Assembly: GCF_007860175.1 (NCBI RefSeq)
Contig: NZ_SJPX01000003.1
Location: 1,065,380 to 1,129,379 of the forward strand
Origin: Rubripirellula reticaptiva
GTDB lineage: Bacteria > Planctomycetota > Planctomycetia > Pirellulales > Pirellulaceae
Length of the DNA stretch: 64,000 bases
Reading direction: 5' to 3'
Shown here: piece by piece, positions 1-7,721 of the stretch
Position numbering within the stretch: position 1 is the first letter of the stretch
Layout of the letters: each line of letters opens with the position of its first letter
Program-made: the position numbers and the translations under genes
Notes under the pieces: generated by a model
The model's database searches: none
Told to the model about the DNA's origin: nothing
What the model saw: only the letters and a program-made list of their open reading frames with translations

Positions 1-119
1 ACCAAGTCATCGACGATCATTCGCACCAGCGGCAACGTTTGGGTTGCTCGCGTCGGCGTGTAATCCGAAAGTCCATTCTCGGCGGTGTTGCTAGTCTTGT
101 TGTTGATTGCCCGGACCAT
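1..119 (-). CDS. Hypothetical protein, 5' part only (truncated by window edge)
   Basis: An open frame starts at ATG (119-117, minus strand) and runs off the left edge of the window, giving about 39 residues. A strong Shine-Dalgarno, CGAGGGGA, lies about 8 bases upstream, which is the main reason to accept it. The visible N-terminus ends in RATQTLPLVRMIVDDLV, which resembles the TLPLVrrIV start seen in DUF2203-like small cytosolic proteins. That family assignment is an inference from a short stretch. It is divergent from csrA. Function unknown. Confidence 0.55.
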   Translation of the reverse strand, partial: MVRAINNKTSNTAENGLSDYTPTRATQTLPLVRMIVDDL

Positions 120-613
120 GATAAATCCCCTCGGAGAAGCAGCTCGATATGGAAGGATTCCAGTCTTTACGACGCAGCGAACTTGGAAACGGTTCCGGCG
201 GTCATGAAGATGATCGCGTCAAAGCCGCGACGAGGCAACCTCGGTGCCTCACGCGAATGATACCCACTGGTGCTCAAAAGACCACTTCGATAGCCCGCTG
301 GTAGGAGTTCCGACCGTGAAACTGTCCTTTTGCAAGCATTAAAGTCCTGTTTTAGCGATTGTGTGCCAAAACGATGGAATGGGCAGCGAAATTTACAGCT
401 TGTCAAGGTGGGATTCCTTGACGTGGCCATTTTTTGACCTAGAGTTGGGGGTGTCAGGAGCGGCGAATACCCACGGAAAGAATTCGCGTGGCACAACCGG
501 CCTACGTAGCGGTGACGCAGGGATCAGTTTTGATTCAAGAGACCTGCACAGCATCGGGACTGTAGGCAAGCACGAAAATTTCAAATTGGGCCGGTTAAAA
601 TAAAGGACGAAAC
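120..613. other. Intergenic region upstream of csrA
   Basis: About 490 bases between the divergent truncated gene and csrA. Open frames here overlap one another and have no recognisable protein character. A hairpin-capable inverted repeat GTCAAGG/CCTTGAC (402-408 and 416-422, 7-base loop) is the only clear structure. Promoters for both genes should lie here, but no convincing -35/-10 pair was identified. Confidence 0.5.
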
Positions 614-850
614 ATGCTGGTTTTATCAAGAAAAAAGAACGAAAGTATCGTAATCAACAACGACATAAAAATCGTTGTTGTCGAGATCCGCGGCGACAAG
701 GTTCGCCTTGGTGTCGAAGCGCCGCGCGAGGTGCCAGTTCACCGCCGCGAAGTTTACGATGCGATCCAGCGCAGCCTCGAAGCCGGCGAATTTACTGTCG
801 AAGCAGGTGATGCAGCGACAGAAACTGGCGATACGCCCATCGAATCGTAG
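614..850 (+). CDS. csrA: Carbon storage regulator CsrA
   Basis: Small dimeric RNA-binding protein that represses or activates translation by binding GGA motifs in mRNA leaders; in many bacteria it links metabolism to motility. The start [14 protein letters not shown], the [15 protein letters not shown] core and the [10 protein letters not shown] helix are the family signature. At 78 residues it is longer than the usual ~61; the extra part is an acidic C-terminal tail (about residues 58-78). Start is supported by AAAGGAC seven bases upstream. The gene sits next to tRNA-Glu and a chemotaxis cluster. Autoregulation is known in the family (the ribosome-binding site contains a GGA) but is not demonstrated here. 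Confidence 0.95.
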   Translation: MLVLSRKKNESIVINNDIKIVVVEIRGDKVRLGVEAPREVPVHRREVYDAIQRSLEAGEFTVEAGDAATETGDTPIES

Positions 851-1000
851 GGCGTTTTTCGCGATCAGAGCCCAACGGGAAAAGAAATTCCTCGGTGTCG
901 TCTTGAATGCCTTGACGACCTCGGCTCACCTTCGCTACAACGGTGCCCATGAGGAACACGAAAGCGAATTCACTTCGCCGAGATGTTCGTCTAGCTAAAC

Positions 1001-1073
1001 GGTCCCTTCGTCTAGCGGTCTAGGACACTGCCCTTTCACGGCGGCAACACGGGTTCGAGTCCCGTAGGGATCA
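1001..1073 (+). tRNA. tRNA-Glu (anticodon UUC)
   Basis: The cloverleaf can be drawn by eye. Acceptor stem GGTCCCT pairs with AGGGATC (one G-U), followed by discriminator A at 1073. The D-arm contains CTAGCGGTCTAGG. The anticodon stem CTGCC/GGCGG encloses loop CTTTCAC with anticodon TTC. The T-arm ACGGG-TTCGAGT-CCCGT is canonical. CCA is not encoded. Confidence 0.95.
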
Positions 1074-1080
1074 TTCATTA

Positions 1081-1122
1081 GCCCCGTAGATCACGCTTGA
1101 TGTGTGCTTTGCGGGGTTTTTT
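1081..1122 (+). terminator. Rho-independent terminator after tRNA-Glu
   Basis: CCCCG (1082-1086) pairs with CGGGG (1112-1116), followed by six T residues (1117-1122). A small inner ATCA/TGAT helix can form in the loop. It lies 8 bases after the tRNA and fits termination of the tRNA transcript, possibly including csrA. Confidence 0.75.
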
Positions 1123-1472
1123 CGTGCCATGATTTTCGATCGAAAGTTCGTTTTCAATTGGGGGAAGAGCGCAAGAAAAAAGTTCTAATCCCAGAGTCAG
1201 GTTTCGAACTTGCGGAACCCGGTCAGGTCCGTTTTTCGGACAAGCTGGTACATGGCCCAGCATATCGTGTTGCGGGGCTTCCGTTGAGAGTGATTTCGCA
1301 GCGGGGGAACCGGTGCTGACTGCCAAGTTCCCGAAAACACGCTGCTGACGTCAGGGAGAGAGGCCTCGTTTCGATCGGTTAGGCCCCAGTCTTCAAATAG
1401 CGCTGATTCGCCTCATGAAGTTTCAACGTATCGCGTTTCAACGTATCGCGCTTCAACCGGGGACGTCTTGGA
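1123..1472. other. Intergenic region with a short tandem repeat
   Basis: No convincing gene. It contains two exact adjacent copies of the 15-base unit TTTCAACGTATCGCG (1421-1435 and 1436-1450) plus a partial third copy (CTTCAAC). This lies just beyond the 3' end of the minus-strand chemotaxis operon. Confidence 0.5.
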
Positions 1473-1919
1473 TCAAGAAACGCCTTTGCAGATCACGACG
1501 CGAAGTTGCTCGCCGTTGCATAGCATCGGGATCGAGTTTTCAATTTCGGTGCCGAAAATGCGAATGTCGAATTCCTTACCGGTCGTTACGGTCGGCAGCG
1601 ACAACGCGGACGGTCCGGGCACGAGGCTCTTGATATTGCCGCCGATCATATTGGCGATCTCCGCCATCGTGTCTTGGCAATCGTTTTTGTCCAGTTGGTC
1701 GACTTCCATCGCAAACATTTTGCTGGCGACGAAGGATGCCAGTTTTCCGCTCGTCTGGACTAAGATTGCCCCGGTCCATTCGCCGGATATTTGAACGCAT
1801 CCGGTGATAGGTGACTGGTTCGCTAGTTCGTCGGTGTCAGCAGCCAATTCAACATCGCATCCGACCATGGTCGTGAACACGTTTGTAGAGACGGCGAGGA
1901 TTTCTTCGGTCGAGATCAT
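1473..1919 (-). CDS. cheX: CheX-like chemotaxis phosphatase
   Basis: Probable CheY-P phosphatase of the CheC/CheX/FliY class and last gene of the che operon. The helix with EIANMIGGN carries the catalytic E-x-x-N pattern of the family. The fold, of about 148 residues, starts with a helix (STEEILAVSTNVFTTMVG) and ends with a beta strand (QLRVVICKG). An upstream in-frame start at 2018 would overlap the 3' end of cheR by 47 bases and add a low-complexity N-terminus, so the ATG at 1919 is preferred although its ribosome-binding site is weak. A second paralogue lies at 11435 in the divergent arm. Assignment is from motif and context. Confidence 0.8.
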   Translation of the reverse strand: MISTEEILAVSTNVFTTMVGCDVELAADTDELANQSPITGCVQISGEWTGAILVQTSGKLASFVASKMFAMEVDQLDKNDCQDTMAEIANMIGGNIKSLVPGPSALSLPTVTTGKEFDIRIFGTEIENSIPMLCNGEQLRVVICKGVS

Positions 1920-1971
1920 AATCTTTGCTTTTTCAGATAGGTTTGATTCAGTTGCTTTTGGCTCGATGGAG

Positions 1972-2802
1972 CTAGATCGGCAGGTAGGTTGTTGCTTTGC
2001 CGATGATCTTTCGATCAAACTTGACGTTCAGGTTCATGGTGGATTCGGCACCACCTAGAAACAAAGCGCCGTCGCTCTGCATGACTCGGTGTACTTTGTC
2101 GAGAATTTGCTTTTTGGTATCAACGGAGAAGTAGATCAAGACATTGCGCAAGAAGACGATATCCATCTTTGGAAGCATGGAAGGCCAGGGCTCGATCAGG
2201 TTTAACGCTTTGAACTCGACCATTCTTCGAATCTCATCACTGATACGCCAATGCATTCCATCGCGTTGAAAATACTTCAAGAGCATCGGCATCGGCAAAC
2301 CACGATTGATTTCGGTTTGGGTGTAGATGCCCGATTGAGCTTTCTGGAGAATCTGCTTTGACAAGTCGGTTGCAGTCAATCGAACACGCCAACCGGCAAG
2401 CTCGGGAAAGTGTTCTCGGATCAGCATCGCGATCGAGTACACCTCTTGGCCGCTTGAACAAGCATTGGACCAGACGTTCAGGACACGTTCTTTCGAACGG
2501 CGAGAAATTAAGCTTGGAATCACTTCTTCCCGAAGCGCGTTGAACGGGTGCAAATCGCGAAAGAAGCTAGATTCGTTTGTCGTCATCGCGTCGACGACTT
2601 CGTCGACAAGAGCGACCGCACCTGGCTTTTGCAAAGCCTGAACGAGTTCATCGAGAGACGCCATCCCGTGGGCACGCGCCACCGGCAATAGTCGAGACTC
2701 AACCAAGTAGTTCTTTCCAGGATCAATGACGATCGCGGACTTGCGGACAATGAGCTGCGAAATGTAATCGAAGCTCGGTGTCGTGGCTGTTTCTATTGAC
2801 AT
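1972..2802 (-). CDS. cheR: Chemotaxis protein methyltransferase CheR
   Basis: Transfers methyl groups from S-adenosylmethionine to glutamates of chemoreceptors, opposing CheB. The all-helical N-terminal domain (about 1-75) ends at MTTNESSFFRD, and the SAM-binding domain contains the glycine-rich loop NVWSNACSSGQEVYSIAM. Later family motifs include DLSKQIL and FLRNVLIYF. The start at 2802 gives a normal 276 residues and overlaps cheB by 10 bases, implying translational coupling. A longer reading frame to 2979 is rejected because it covers the end of cheB with an arginine-rich, non-conserved tail. No C-terminal TPR or other fusion is present. Confidence 0.93.
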   Translation of the reverse strand: MSIETATTPSFDYISQLIVRKSAIVIDPGKNYLVESRLLPVARAHGMASLDELVQALQKPGAVALVDEVVDAMTTNESSFFRDLHPFNALREEVIPSLISRRSKERVLNVWSNACSSGQEVYSIAMLIREHFPELAGWRVRLTATDLSKQILQKAQSGIYTQTEINRGLPMPMLLKYFQRDGMHWRISDEIRRMVEFKALNLIEPWPSMLPKMDIVFLRNVLIYFSVDTKKQILDKVHRVMQSDGALFLGGAESTMNLNVKFDRKIIGKATTYLPI

Positions 2803-3884
2803 GCCATCTGTCTCCCAATTGCGGTGCGGCCCAGTGCAGAGCGTCGTTGGATTTCTGCAGCGATTCGTTCGAGCGGTAGTGTCGCGTCTTCGATTCCGAG
2901 TCTTGAGACTGCGCCTGGCATGCCCCATACGACTGAAGTTGCTTGGTCTTGAATGATTACTTTGCCGCCCGCTTGGCAAACAGCTTCGGAACCTCGAGCT
3001 CCGTCCTGGCCCATTCCGGTCAAAACAACGGTCAAAAGGTTCGGTCCGTAGATTTCAGATGCGGATCGAAAGAGTACATCGACGGCAGGTCGGCACGAGT
3101 TCTCGGGGGTTTCCTGGTCGAGCTTCGTCTTGATCTCCGTGCCCACTCTTTGAATTCGCATGTGAAAATCACCGGGCGCGATCCAAACACCCCCGGGTTG
3201 AATCGTATCGCCAGGCGATGCTTCAAAAACCGACAGCGCTGATAGGTGATTCAGTCGGTCAGCAAGGTGTTTCGTAAACACAGGCGGCATGTGTTGAACG
3301 ATCAAGACCGGGACCGGAAAGTCGGCCGATAATTGCGTCAACACAGTTTGCAATGCATTCGGTCCACCGGTCGAGCTGCCAATGGCAACTGCGTCGACGC
3401 GAGCCGGAAGGCCCACGGGACGACTCGGTGTTCTTCGGGGTAGCGATGGCGCGGTTGCAGCCGGTGCGGCCGCAACATGCGGGCAAAACGCCTTGATCCG
3501 TGGAACCAATTCGTCGCGAACTTGCTGCATCGCTGCGGTGACACTGCCGACATTCGCAGGCTTGGTCACGTAGTCGTTGGCCCCCTTGGCGAGCGCGTCC
3601 ATTGTTGCCACGGCGCCACGCTGAGTCAGCGTGCTGAACATGATGACGGGAAGTTTCGGGTAGAGCTTCCGCAGCTCGACCAACGTGGTGATGCCGTCCA
3701 TTTCGGGCATCTCCATATCCAGCGTCAAGATATCCGGGTTCAGTTGCGGAATCTTTGCTAAGGCGATCTTTCCATTTGCCGCGATTCCACAGACTTCGAT
3801 CTGGGGATCCGCCGCAAGTGAATCGGAAAGGAGTCGCCGAATGACGGTTGAGTCATCGACGACGAGTACTCGAATTTTACGCAC
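2793..3884 (-). CDS. cheB: Protein-glutamate methylesterase/deamidase CheB
   Basis: Removes methyl groups from receptor glutamates and deamidates glutamines; activated by phosphorylation from CheA. Residues 1-125 form a receiver domain with the DD pair (VVDDSTVIRR), phospho-acceptor Asp in LTLDMEMPEMDG and KP in YVTKPANVG. A proline/alanine linker (about 140-160) leads to the methylesterase domain with Ser (AIGSSTGGPNAL), His (VQHMPPVFTKHL) and Asp (GMGQDGARG) of the catalytic triad. Total 363 residues is normal. It starts 4 bases after the stop codon of cheY and overlaps cheR. No sign of decay. Confidence 0.95.
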   Translation of the reverse strand: MRKIRVLVVDDSTVIRRLLSDSLAADPQIEVCGIAANGKIALAKIPQLNPDILTLDMEMPEMDGITTLVELRKLYPKLPVIMFSTLTQRGAVATMDALAKGANDYVTKPANVGSVTAAMQQVRDELVPRIKAFCPHVAAAPAATAPSLPRRTPSRPVGLPARVDAVAIGSSTGGPNALQTVLTQLSADFPVPVLIVQHMPPVFTKHLADRLNHLSALSVFEASPGDTIQPGGVWIAPGDFHMRIQRVGTEIKTKLDQETPENSCRPAVDVLFRSASEIYGPNLLTVVLTGMGQDGARGSEAVCQAGGKVIIQDQATSVVWGMPGAVSRLGIEDATLPLERIAAEIQRRSALGRTAIGRQMACQ

Positions 3885-3888
3885 TTGA

Positions 3889-4257
3889 CTAAGCTCCTAC
3901 GCCGAGGATTTGCAGCTTCTCGGTGATGGTTGCTTCGTCGAATGGCTTCATCACGTACTCATTGGCCCCGGCGATGAATGCTTGCGCCATCCGTTCCATT
4001 TCGGTTTCGGTCGTGACCATCATGATCGCCACGTCGGAGTACTTGTCCTGTGCGCGGACAGCTTTGATCAAGTCGATCCCGTTCATGACAGGCATGTTCC
4101 AGTCGATCAGAAGCACATCGGGCGTCTCAATTTGCTCGAGTTTCTCCAAAGCATCAACGCCATGTTCCGCTTCGTGAACTTCGTATCCCAAGTTGCGCAT
4201 CATGGTCCCGACGATTCGTCGGATTGCGCGGGAGTCGTCTACAACAAGAGCTCGCAT
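3889..4257 (-). CDS. cheY: Chemotaxis response regulator CheY
   Basis: Single-domain receiver of 122 residues that carries phosphoryl groups from CheA to the motor or acts as a phosphate sink. Conserved residues are DD in VVDDSRAIRR, the phospho-acceptor Asp in LLIDWNMPVMNG, Thr in MMVTTETE and Lys in YVMKPF. The start at 4257 has AGGA upstream and leaves no spare N-terminus; a longer frame to 4407 adds non-conserved sequence and is rejected. It lies between the receptor gene and cheB. A second CheY is at 11008 in the divergent arm; which of the two drives the motor cannot be told from sequence. Confidence 0.92.
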   Translation of the reverse strand: MRALVVDDSRAIRRIVGTMMRNLGYEVHEAEHGVDALEKLEQIETPDVLLIDWNMPVMNGIDLIKAVRAQDKYSDVAIMMVTTETEMERMAQAFIAGANEYVMKPFDEATITEKLQILGVGA

Positions 4258-4374
4258 GATGCGATTCCTACTTTTTAAAAGTACAGGTAAGCTGATTTGG
4301 TTGGTTTGGTTGCGCGGCGAATCCATCATTGGCGCGCCGTTGCGATTGAATCGGGTTGGTCGAATGCCAAGTGG

Positions 4375-4405
4375 CTCCCAAGCCGGTTGGTCCGAACCTG
4401 GGAGC
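4375..4405 (-). repeat. Inverted repeat between receptor gene and cheY
   Basis: GCTCCCA (4375-4381) pairs with TGGGAGC (4399-4405). Inside, GGTT and AACC can pair around a short loop with a four-base bulge. There is no T-run, so it is more likely an mRNA processing or stability element, or chance, than a terminator. It sits in the 170-base gap between the long receptor gene and cheY, where transcript levels may differ. Confidence 0.4.
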
Positions 4406-4427
4406 ACTGGATTTCATCGCGTCGGCA

Positions 4428-7157
4428 CTAAACCGACTGGTACGAGCCGATCGGAGCGGTTGCCAAGACGGGGGAACCGATTGGATTGCTTTGCAAATTG
4501 CCGCTCGATCCGTTCCCGCTGCTCTTGAATCGAGATACTAAATCTTGCAATTCGGCAGCCATGCGGCTGAGTTCACCCGCAGCTTGCTGGCTATTCTCAG
4601 CACCTCGCGTGGTGCTTTCCGCTGCGGTCGCGACCGAGGTGATGTTCTGAGCAATTTCGCTGGCTCCGCGAGACGCTTCGGCGACGTTGCGTCCCATTTC
4701 GTTCGCGGTTGCAGTTTGCTCTTCAACGGCACTGGCAATGGTGCTGCTGATGTCGTTGATCTGGTTGATCACTTCACTGATCTCGCGGATTGCATCGACA
4801 GCTCCTTGAGTGTCGCCTTGGATCGCATCAATCTTTTTGCTGATGTCTTCGGTTGCCTTGGCGGTTTCCTTCGCCAGTTCCTTGACTTCGTTTGCAACCA
4901 CCGCGAATCCCTTACCAGCTTCTCCGGCACGAGCCGCTTCGATCGTCGCGTTCAAAGCCAACAAGTTGGTTTGTTCGGCGATCGAAGTGATCACTTTGAC
5001 AACCTTGCCAATTTCGACACTGCTTTCGCCGAGCTTGGCGATCGTGCAGTTCGTGTTGTCGGCAACCGAAACGGCTTGCAGCGACACGCGTGCCGCGTCG
5101 GTTGCGTTCTTGGCGATTTCGCGAATGGCGGCGTTCAATTCTTCAACCCCAGTCGAAACGGTTTGCACATTCATGCTGACCTGTTCCGACGCCGCCGAGA
5201 CAACGTTGGCCTGCGATGAAGTCTCTTCGGCGTTGCCGCTCATCTGCATGCTGACGGCCGACAGTTCTTCCGATGCCCCCGCCAAAGCGGTCGCGTTTTC
5301 ACCGATCGTGTTCATCGCATCGCGAAGTTCCGATGCCCTTTGACTTTCACGTTTGGCATTCTCGATCGTCTCGAATTCGGCCAGCTTAAGTTCGGTAACG
5401 TCGGTAACGATTTTGATAACCTTTTGGACACGTCCCATCTCGTCCTTGACTGGAGAATAAACGGACTGCAACCAAGCAGCACTGCCATCCTTACGTATCC
5501 GTCGAAAGGTGTCCGAAATGATTTTTCCATCCGCCAAGTTACGCCAAAAGTCAGAATAGTCACTCGAGCTTGCCTCGGCTGGCTCGACAAACATGCGGTG
5601 ATGGTTACCGACAATTTCGCTCAAGTGATATCCCATCGCGTTGAGGAAGTTCGAGTTCGCGGTAATGATCGTTCCGTCTCTCTCAAACTCAATGTAGGCA
5701 TATGCCTGATCGATCGCGTTCAAAACGCCAGCGGCGTTTTGCCGTTCAAGTTCAGCGTCAGTGATATCATATCGCACACCGATGTACTTTCGAGGCTTTC
5801 CATTGTCGCCCATAACCGGAGCGATGCATGCATCGACGTAATACGGTGTTCCGTCCTTGGCCAAGTTTTTGATCTTGCCACGGAAGATCTTTCCGCGACC
5901 AATGGTCGACCACAATTCCTTGAATACTTCCTTTGGCATGTCGGGATGGCGCGTCGTGTTGTGCGGCTTGCCAATCAACTCGCTTCGGCTGTACTTAGAG
6001 ACTTCAATGAACTTTTCATTGATCGCAATGATGTCACCCTTCAAGTCCGATTCCGAAACGATGCTTGTTAGATTGATGATTTCCTCGCGAACCTTCAGTT
6101 CCTCGGCTCGCTCCATGATCTCGTGCTTTAAAGTGCTGTCATGCTTGATGGCCATCACTTTGTAAGGCTTGCCTGTTGCGTCCAGGACTGGGTTGAAGCA
6201 TCCCGTGAACCAGATTTCCTCGCCTGTCTTGGTGATGCGTTTGCATTCACCGCATTGAAACGATCCCTTCCTCATGTGGTCCCACAATTCCTTCTCTGCA
6301 TCCGCCGCCTGTCGGGTCGGCTCAATGAGCATGCTGTGGTTCTTCCCACGAAGATCGTCGATCGAGTAGCCCATAAGGTCAAGGAACTGATCATTGGCCG
6401 TTAAAATTTTTCCATCGAGATCGAACTCGATCAAGCAAACGGATCGGCTTACCGCCGCTAACGCATAGGCGTATTCGTTGTTCTTCTCTTCTTGCTTGGC
6501 AATTCCCTTCCGCAACCAAATCGTGAAACCCACAATTGACGAAAGTAGAAACACTCCGAGCGACTTCAATAAAAATGATCTTGATTGAGTGGTAGCAGTC
6601 GCCAAGTTCTGGTCGATCTCCTCAATCTCCTTGTTCCGGGAAACGGTCTCCTTGATCGCAGCGAAGTGATCACCAAAGTTCTGTTCCAAATCGTGAAGCA
6701 ATAGCTTCGCTACTGCCTCGCTGTCTTGGCGTTTAGCAGCGGGGATCAGCTCTTTCTCAACGACATTAAAGAATTCACGGGCGGCGACTTGCGAACGATC
6801 CAGAAACTCTCGTTGAAGTTGCGGATCCTCGATTGTGTCCGTCCAATTCTTAAGCGAAGCATTGTATTCGCTTTTGAGACGCGAGAATTCAGACTCGATG
6901 AACGCAATTTCATCCGGCGACGTTGTGTCGCGAAGCTTCCGTGAAAGCCAAGACGCCTCGATAATGAAAGCTGGCGGTGGCAAGATGTCTGCCATCAAAT
7001 TCTTGTCGGCCACGATCTTGTTGTAATGTGGCCCGTCGATCTTGACAGTGCTGAGCGTCGAGAAAGCGACAGCTCCGAAGATCAAGAATCCGGTTGCGAA
7101 AACTGCCGACAGCATTAGCAATTTTGCGTTCATTGAAAGGTTCTTAAATTTGGTCAC
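4428..7157 (-). CDS. Membrane chemoreceptor with three PAS domains (methyl-accepting chemotaxis protein)
   Basis: A 909-residue receptor that signals to CheA/CheW. Transmembrane helix 1 is at about 12-35, then a helical periplasmic sensor (36-193), transmembrane helix 2 (194-216), and three consecutive PAS domains (about 225-340, 350-470, 475-595), each with the G-Y/R-S, G-K-x-x-x-x-R and PAC-like ends. The signalling hairpin tip is [19 protein letters not shown], with a downstream helical bundle to about 880. No HAMP domain is visible; the PAS array replaces it. There is no NWETF-like CheR docking tail. The start is GTG with AGGGG nine bases upstream; an internal ATG at 7133 is the alternative. 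The sensed ligand is unknown, and three cytosolic PAS domains suggest redox or small-molecule sensing. Confidence 0.92.
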   Translation of the reverse strand: MTKFKNLSMNAKLLMLSAVFATGFLIFGAVAFSTLSTVKIDGPHYNKIVADKNLMADILPPPAFIIEASWLSRKLRDTTSPDEIAFIESEFSRLKSEYNASLKNWTDTIEDPQLQREFLDRSQVAAREFFNVVEKELIPAAKRQDSEAVAKLLLHDLEQNFGDHFAAIKETVSRNKEIEEIDQNLATATTQSRSFLLKSLGVFLLSSIVGFTIWLRKGIAKQEEKNNEYAYALAAVSRSVCLIEFDLDGKILTANDQFLDLMGYSIDDLRGKNHSMLIEPTRQAADAEKELWDHMRKGSFQCGECKRITKTGEEIWFTGCFNPVLDATGKPYKVMAIKHDSTLKHEIMERAEELKVREEIINLTSIVSESDLKGDIIAINEKFIEVSKYSRSELIGKPHNTTRHPDMPKEVFKELWSTIGRGKIFRGKIKNLAKDGTPYYVDACIAPVMGDNGKPRKYIGVRYDITDAELERQNAAGVLNAIDQAYAYIEFERDGTIITANSNFLNAMGYHLSEIVGNHHRMFVEPAEASSSDYSDFWRNLADGKIISDTFRRIRKDGSAAWLQSVYSPVKDEMGRVQKVIKIVTDVTELKLAEFETIENAKRESQRASELRDAMNTIGENATALAGASEELSAVSMQMSGNAEETSSQANVVSAASEQVSMNVQTVSTGVEELNAAIREIAKNATDAARVSLQAVSVADNTNCTIAKLGESSVEIGKVVKVITSIAEQTNLLALNATIEAARAGEAGKGFAVVANEVKELAKETAKATEDISKKIDAIQGDTQGAVDAIREISEVINQINDISSTIASAVEEQTATANEMGRNVAEASRGASEIAQNITSVATAAESTTRGAENSQQAAGELSRMAAELQDLVSRFKSSGNGSSGNLQSNPIGSPVLATAPIGSYQSV

Positions 7158-7226
7158 TTTTATATACCCCTAGTTAGTTCAGTTTTTAGGTTTTGATTAC
7201 CGCATGAGCGGTAGGTGAAGGAAGGA

Positions 7227-7664
7227 TCACTCGCGAATGGCATCTTTGGTTTTCAGCACTAATAGCAGGCCGTCCTTGAGTTTGTAAGCTCCTTCGATCA
7301 GCTCACGTGTCAGTCCTTGAAGTGTGTCAGGTGCGGTCTCGAACTCGTCTTTCGACACTTCGATAACATCGCCGATGGCATCGACTAACAGGCTGACAGC
7401 ACCGTCGTCGGATCTTACGACGACGTTCATTGGACGCTTGTCGTCATCCCGATCGGGATAACCGAGACGTTTACGCATATCGATCGCCGTTACGATCTGG
7501 CCACGCAGATTGATGAGCCCACTGACCGACGACGGTGCCAGTGGCACGTGTGTCATTTCTTGATAACGAATGACTTCTTGAACCATGTGCGCGTCCACAC
7601 CAAAGATGTGGTTGCCCAAAAAGAATGTGCAGAGTTGTCGGGTAGGTGCGACCATGGAATTCAT
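7227..7664 (-). CDS. cheW: Chemotaxis coupling protein CheW
   Basis: Scaffold that bridges receptors and CheA. The 145-residue protein is a single CheW-like SH3 domain pair: LCTFFLGNHIFGVDAHMVQEVI at the start, the diagnostic GLINLRGQIVTAIDMRKRLG in the middle, and LVDAIGDVIEVSKDEFE towards the end. Located directly between cheA and the membrane receptor gene on the same strand, with 57- and 69-base gaps, so it is probably in the same transcript. Confidence 0.94.
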   Translation of the reverse strand: MNSMVAPTRQLCTFFLGNHIFGVDAHMVQEVIRYQEMTHVPLAPSSVSGLINLRGQIVTAIDMRKRLGYPDRDDDKRPMNVVVRSDDGAVSLLVDAIGDVIEVSKDEFETAPDTLQGLTRELIEGAYKLKDGLLLVLKTKDAIRE

Positions 7665-7721
7665 TGTCTGATAGGGTGGATGTGTTTTTCAGTTCGATTC
7701 GCGGGGCGTGTTTGACTTTGA

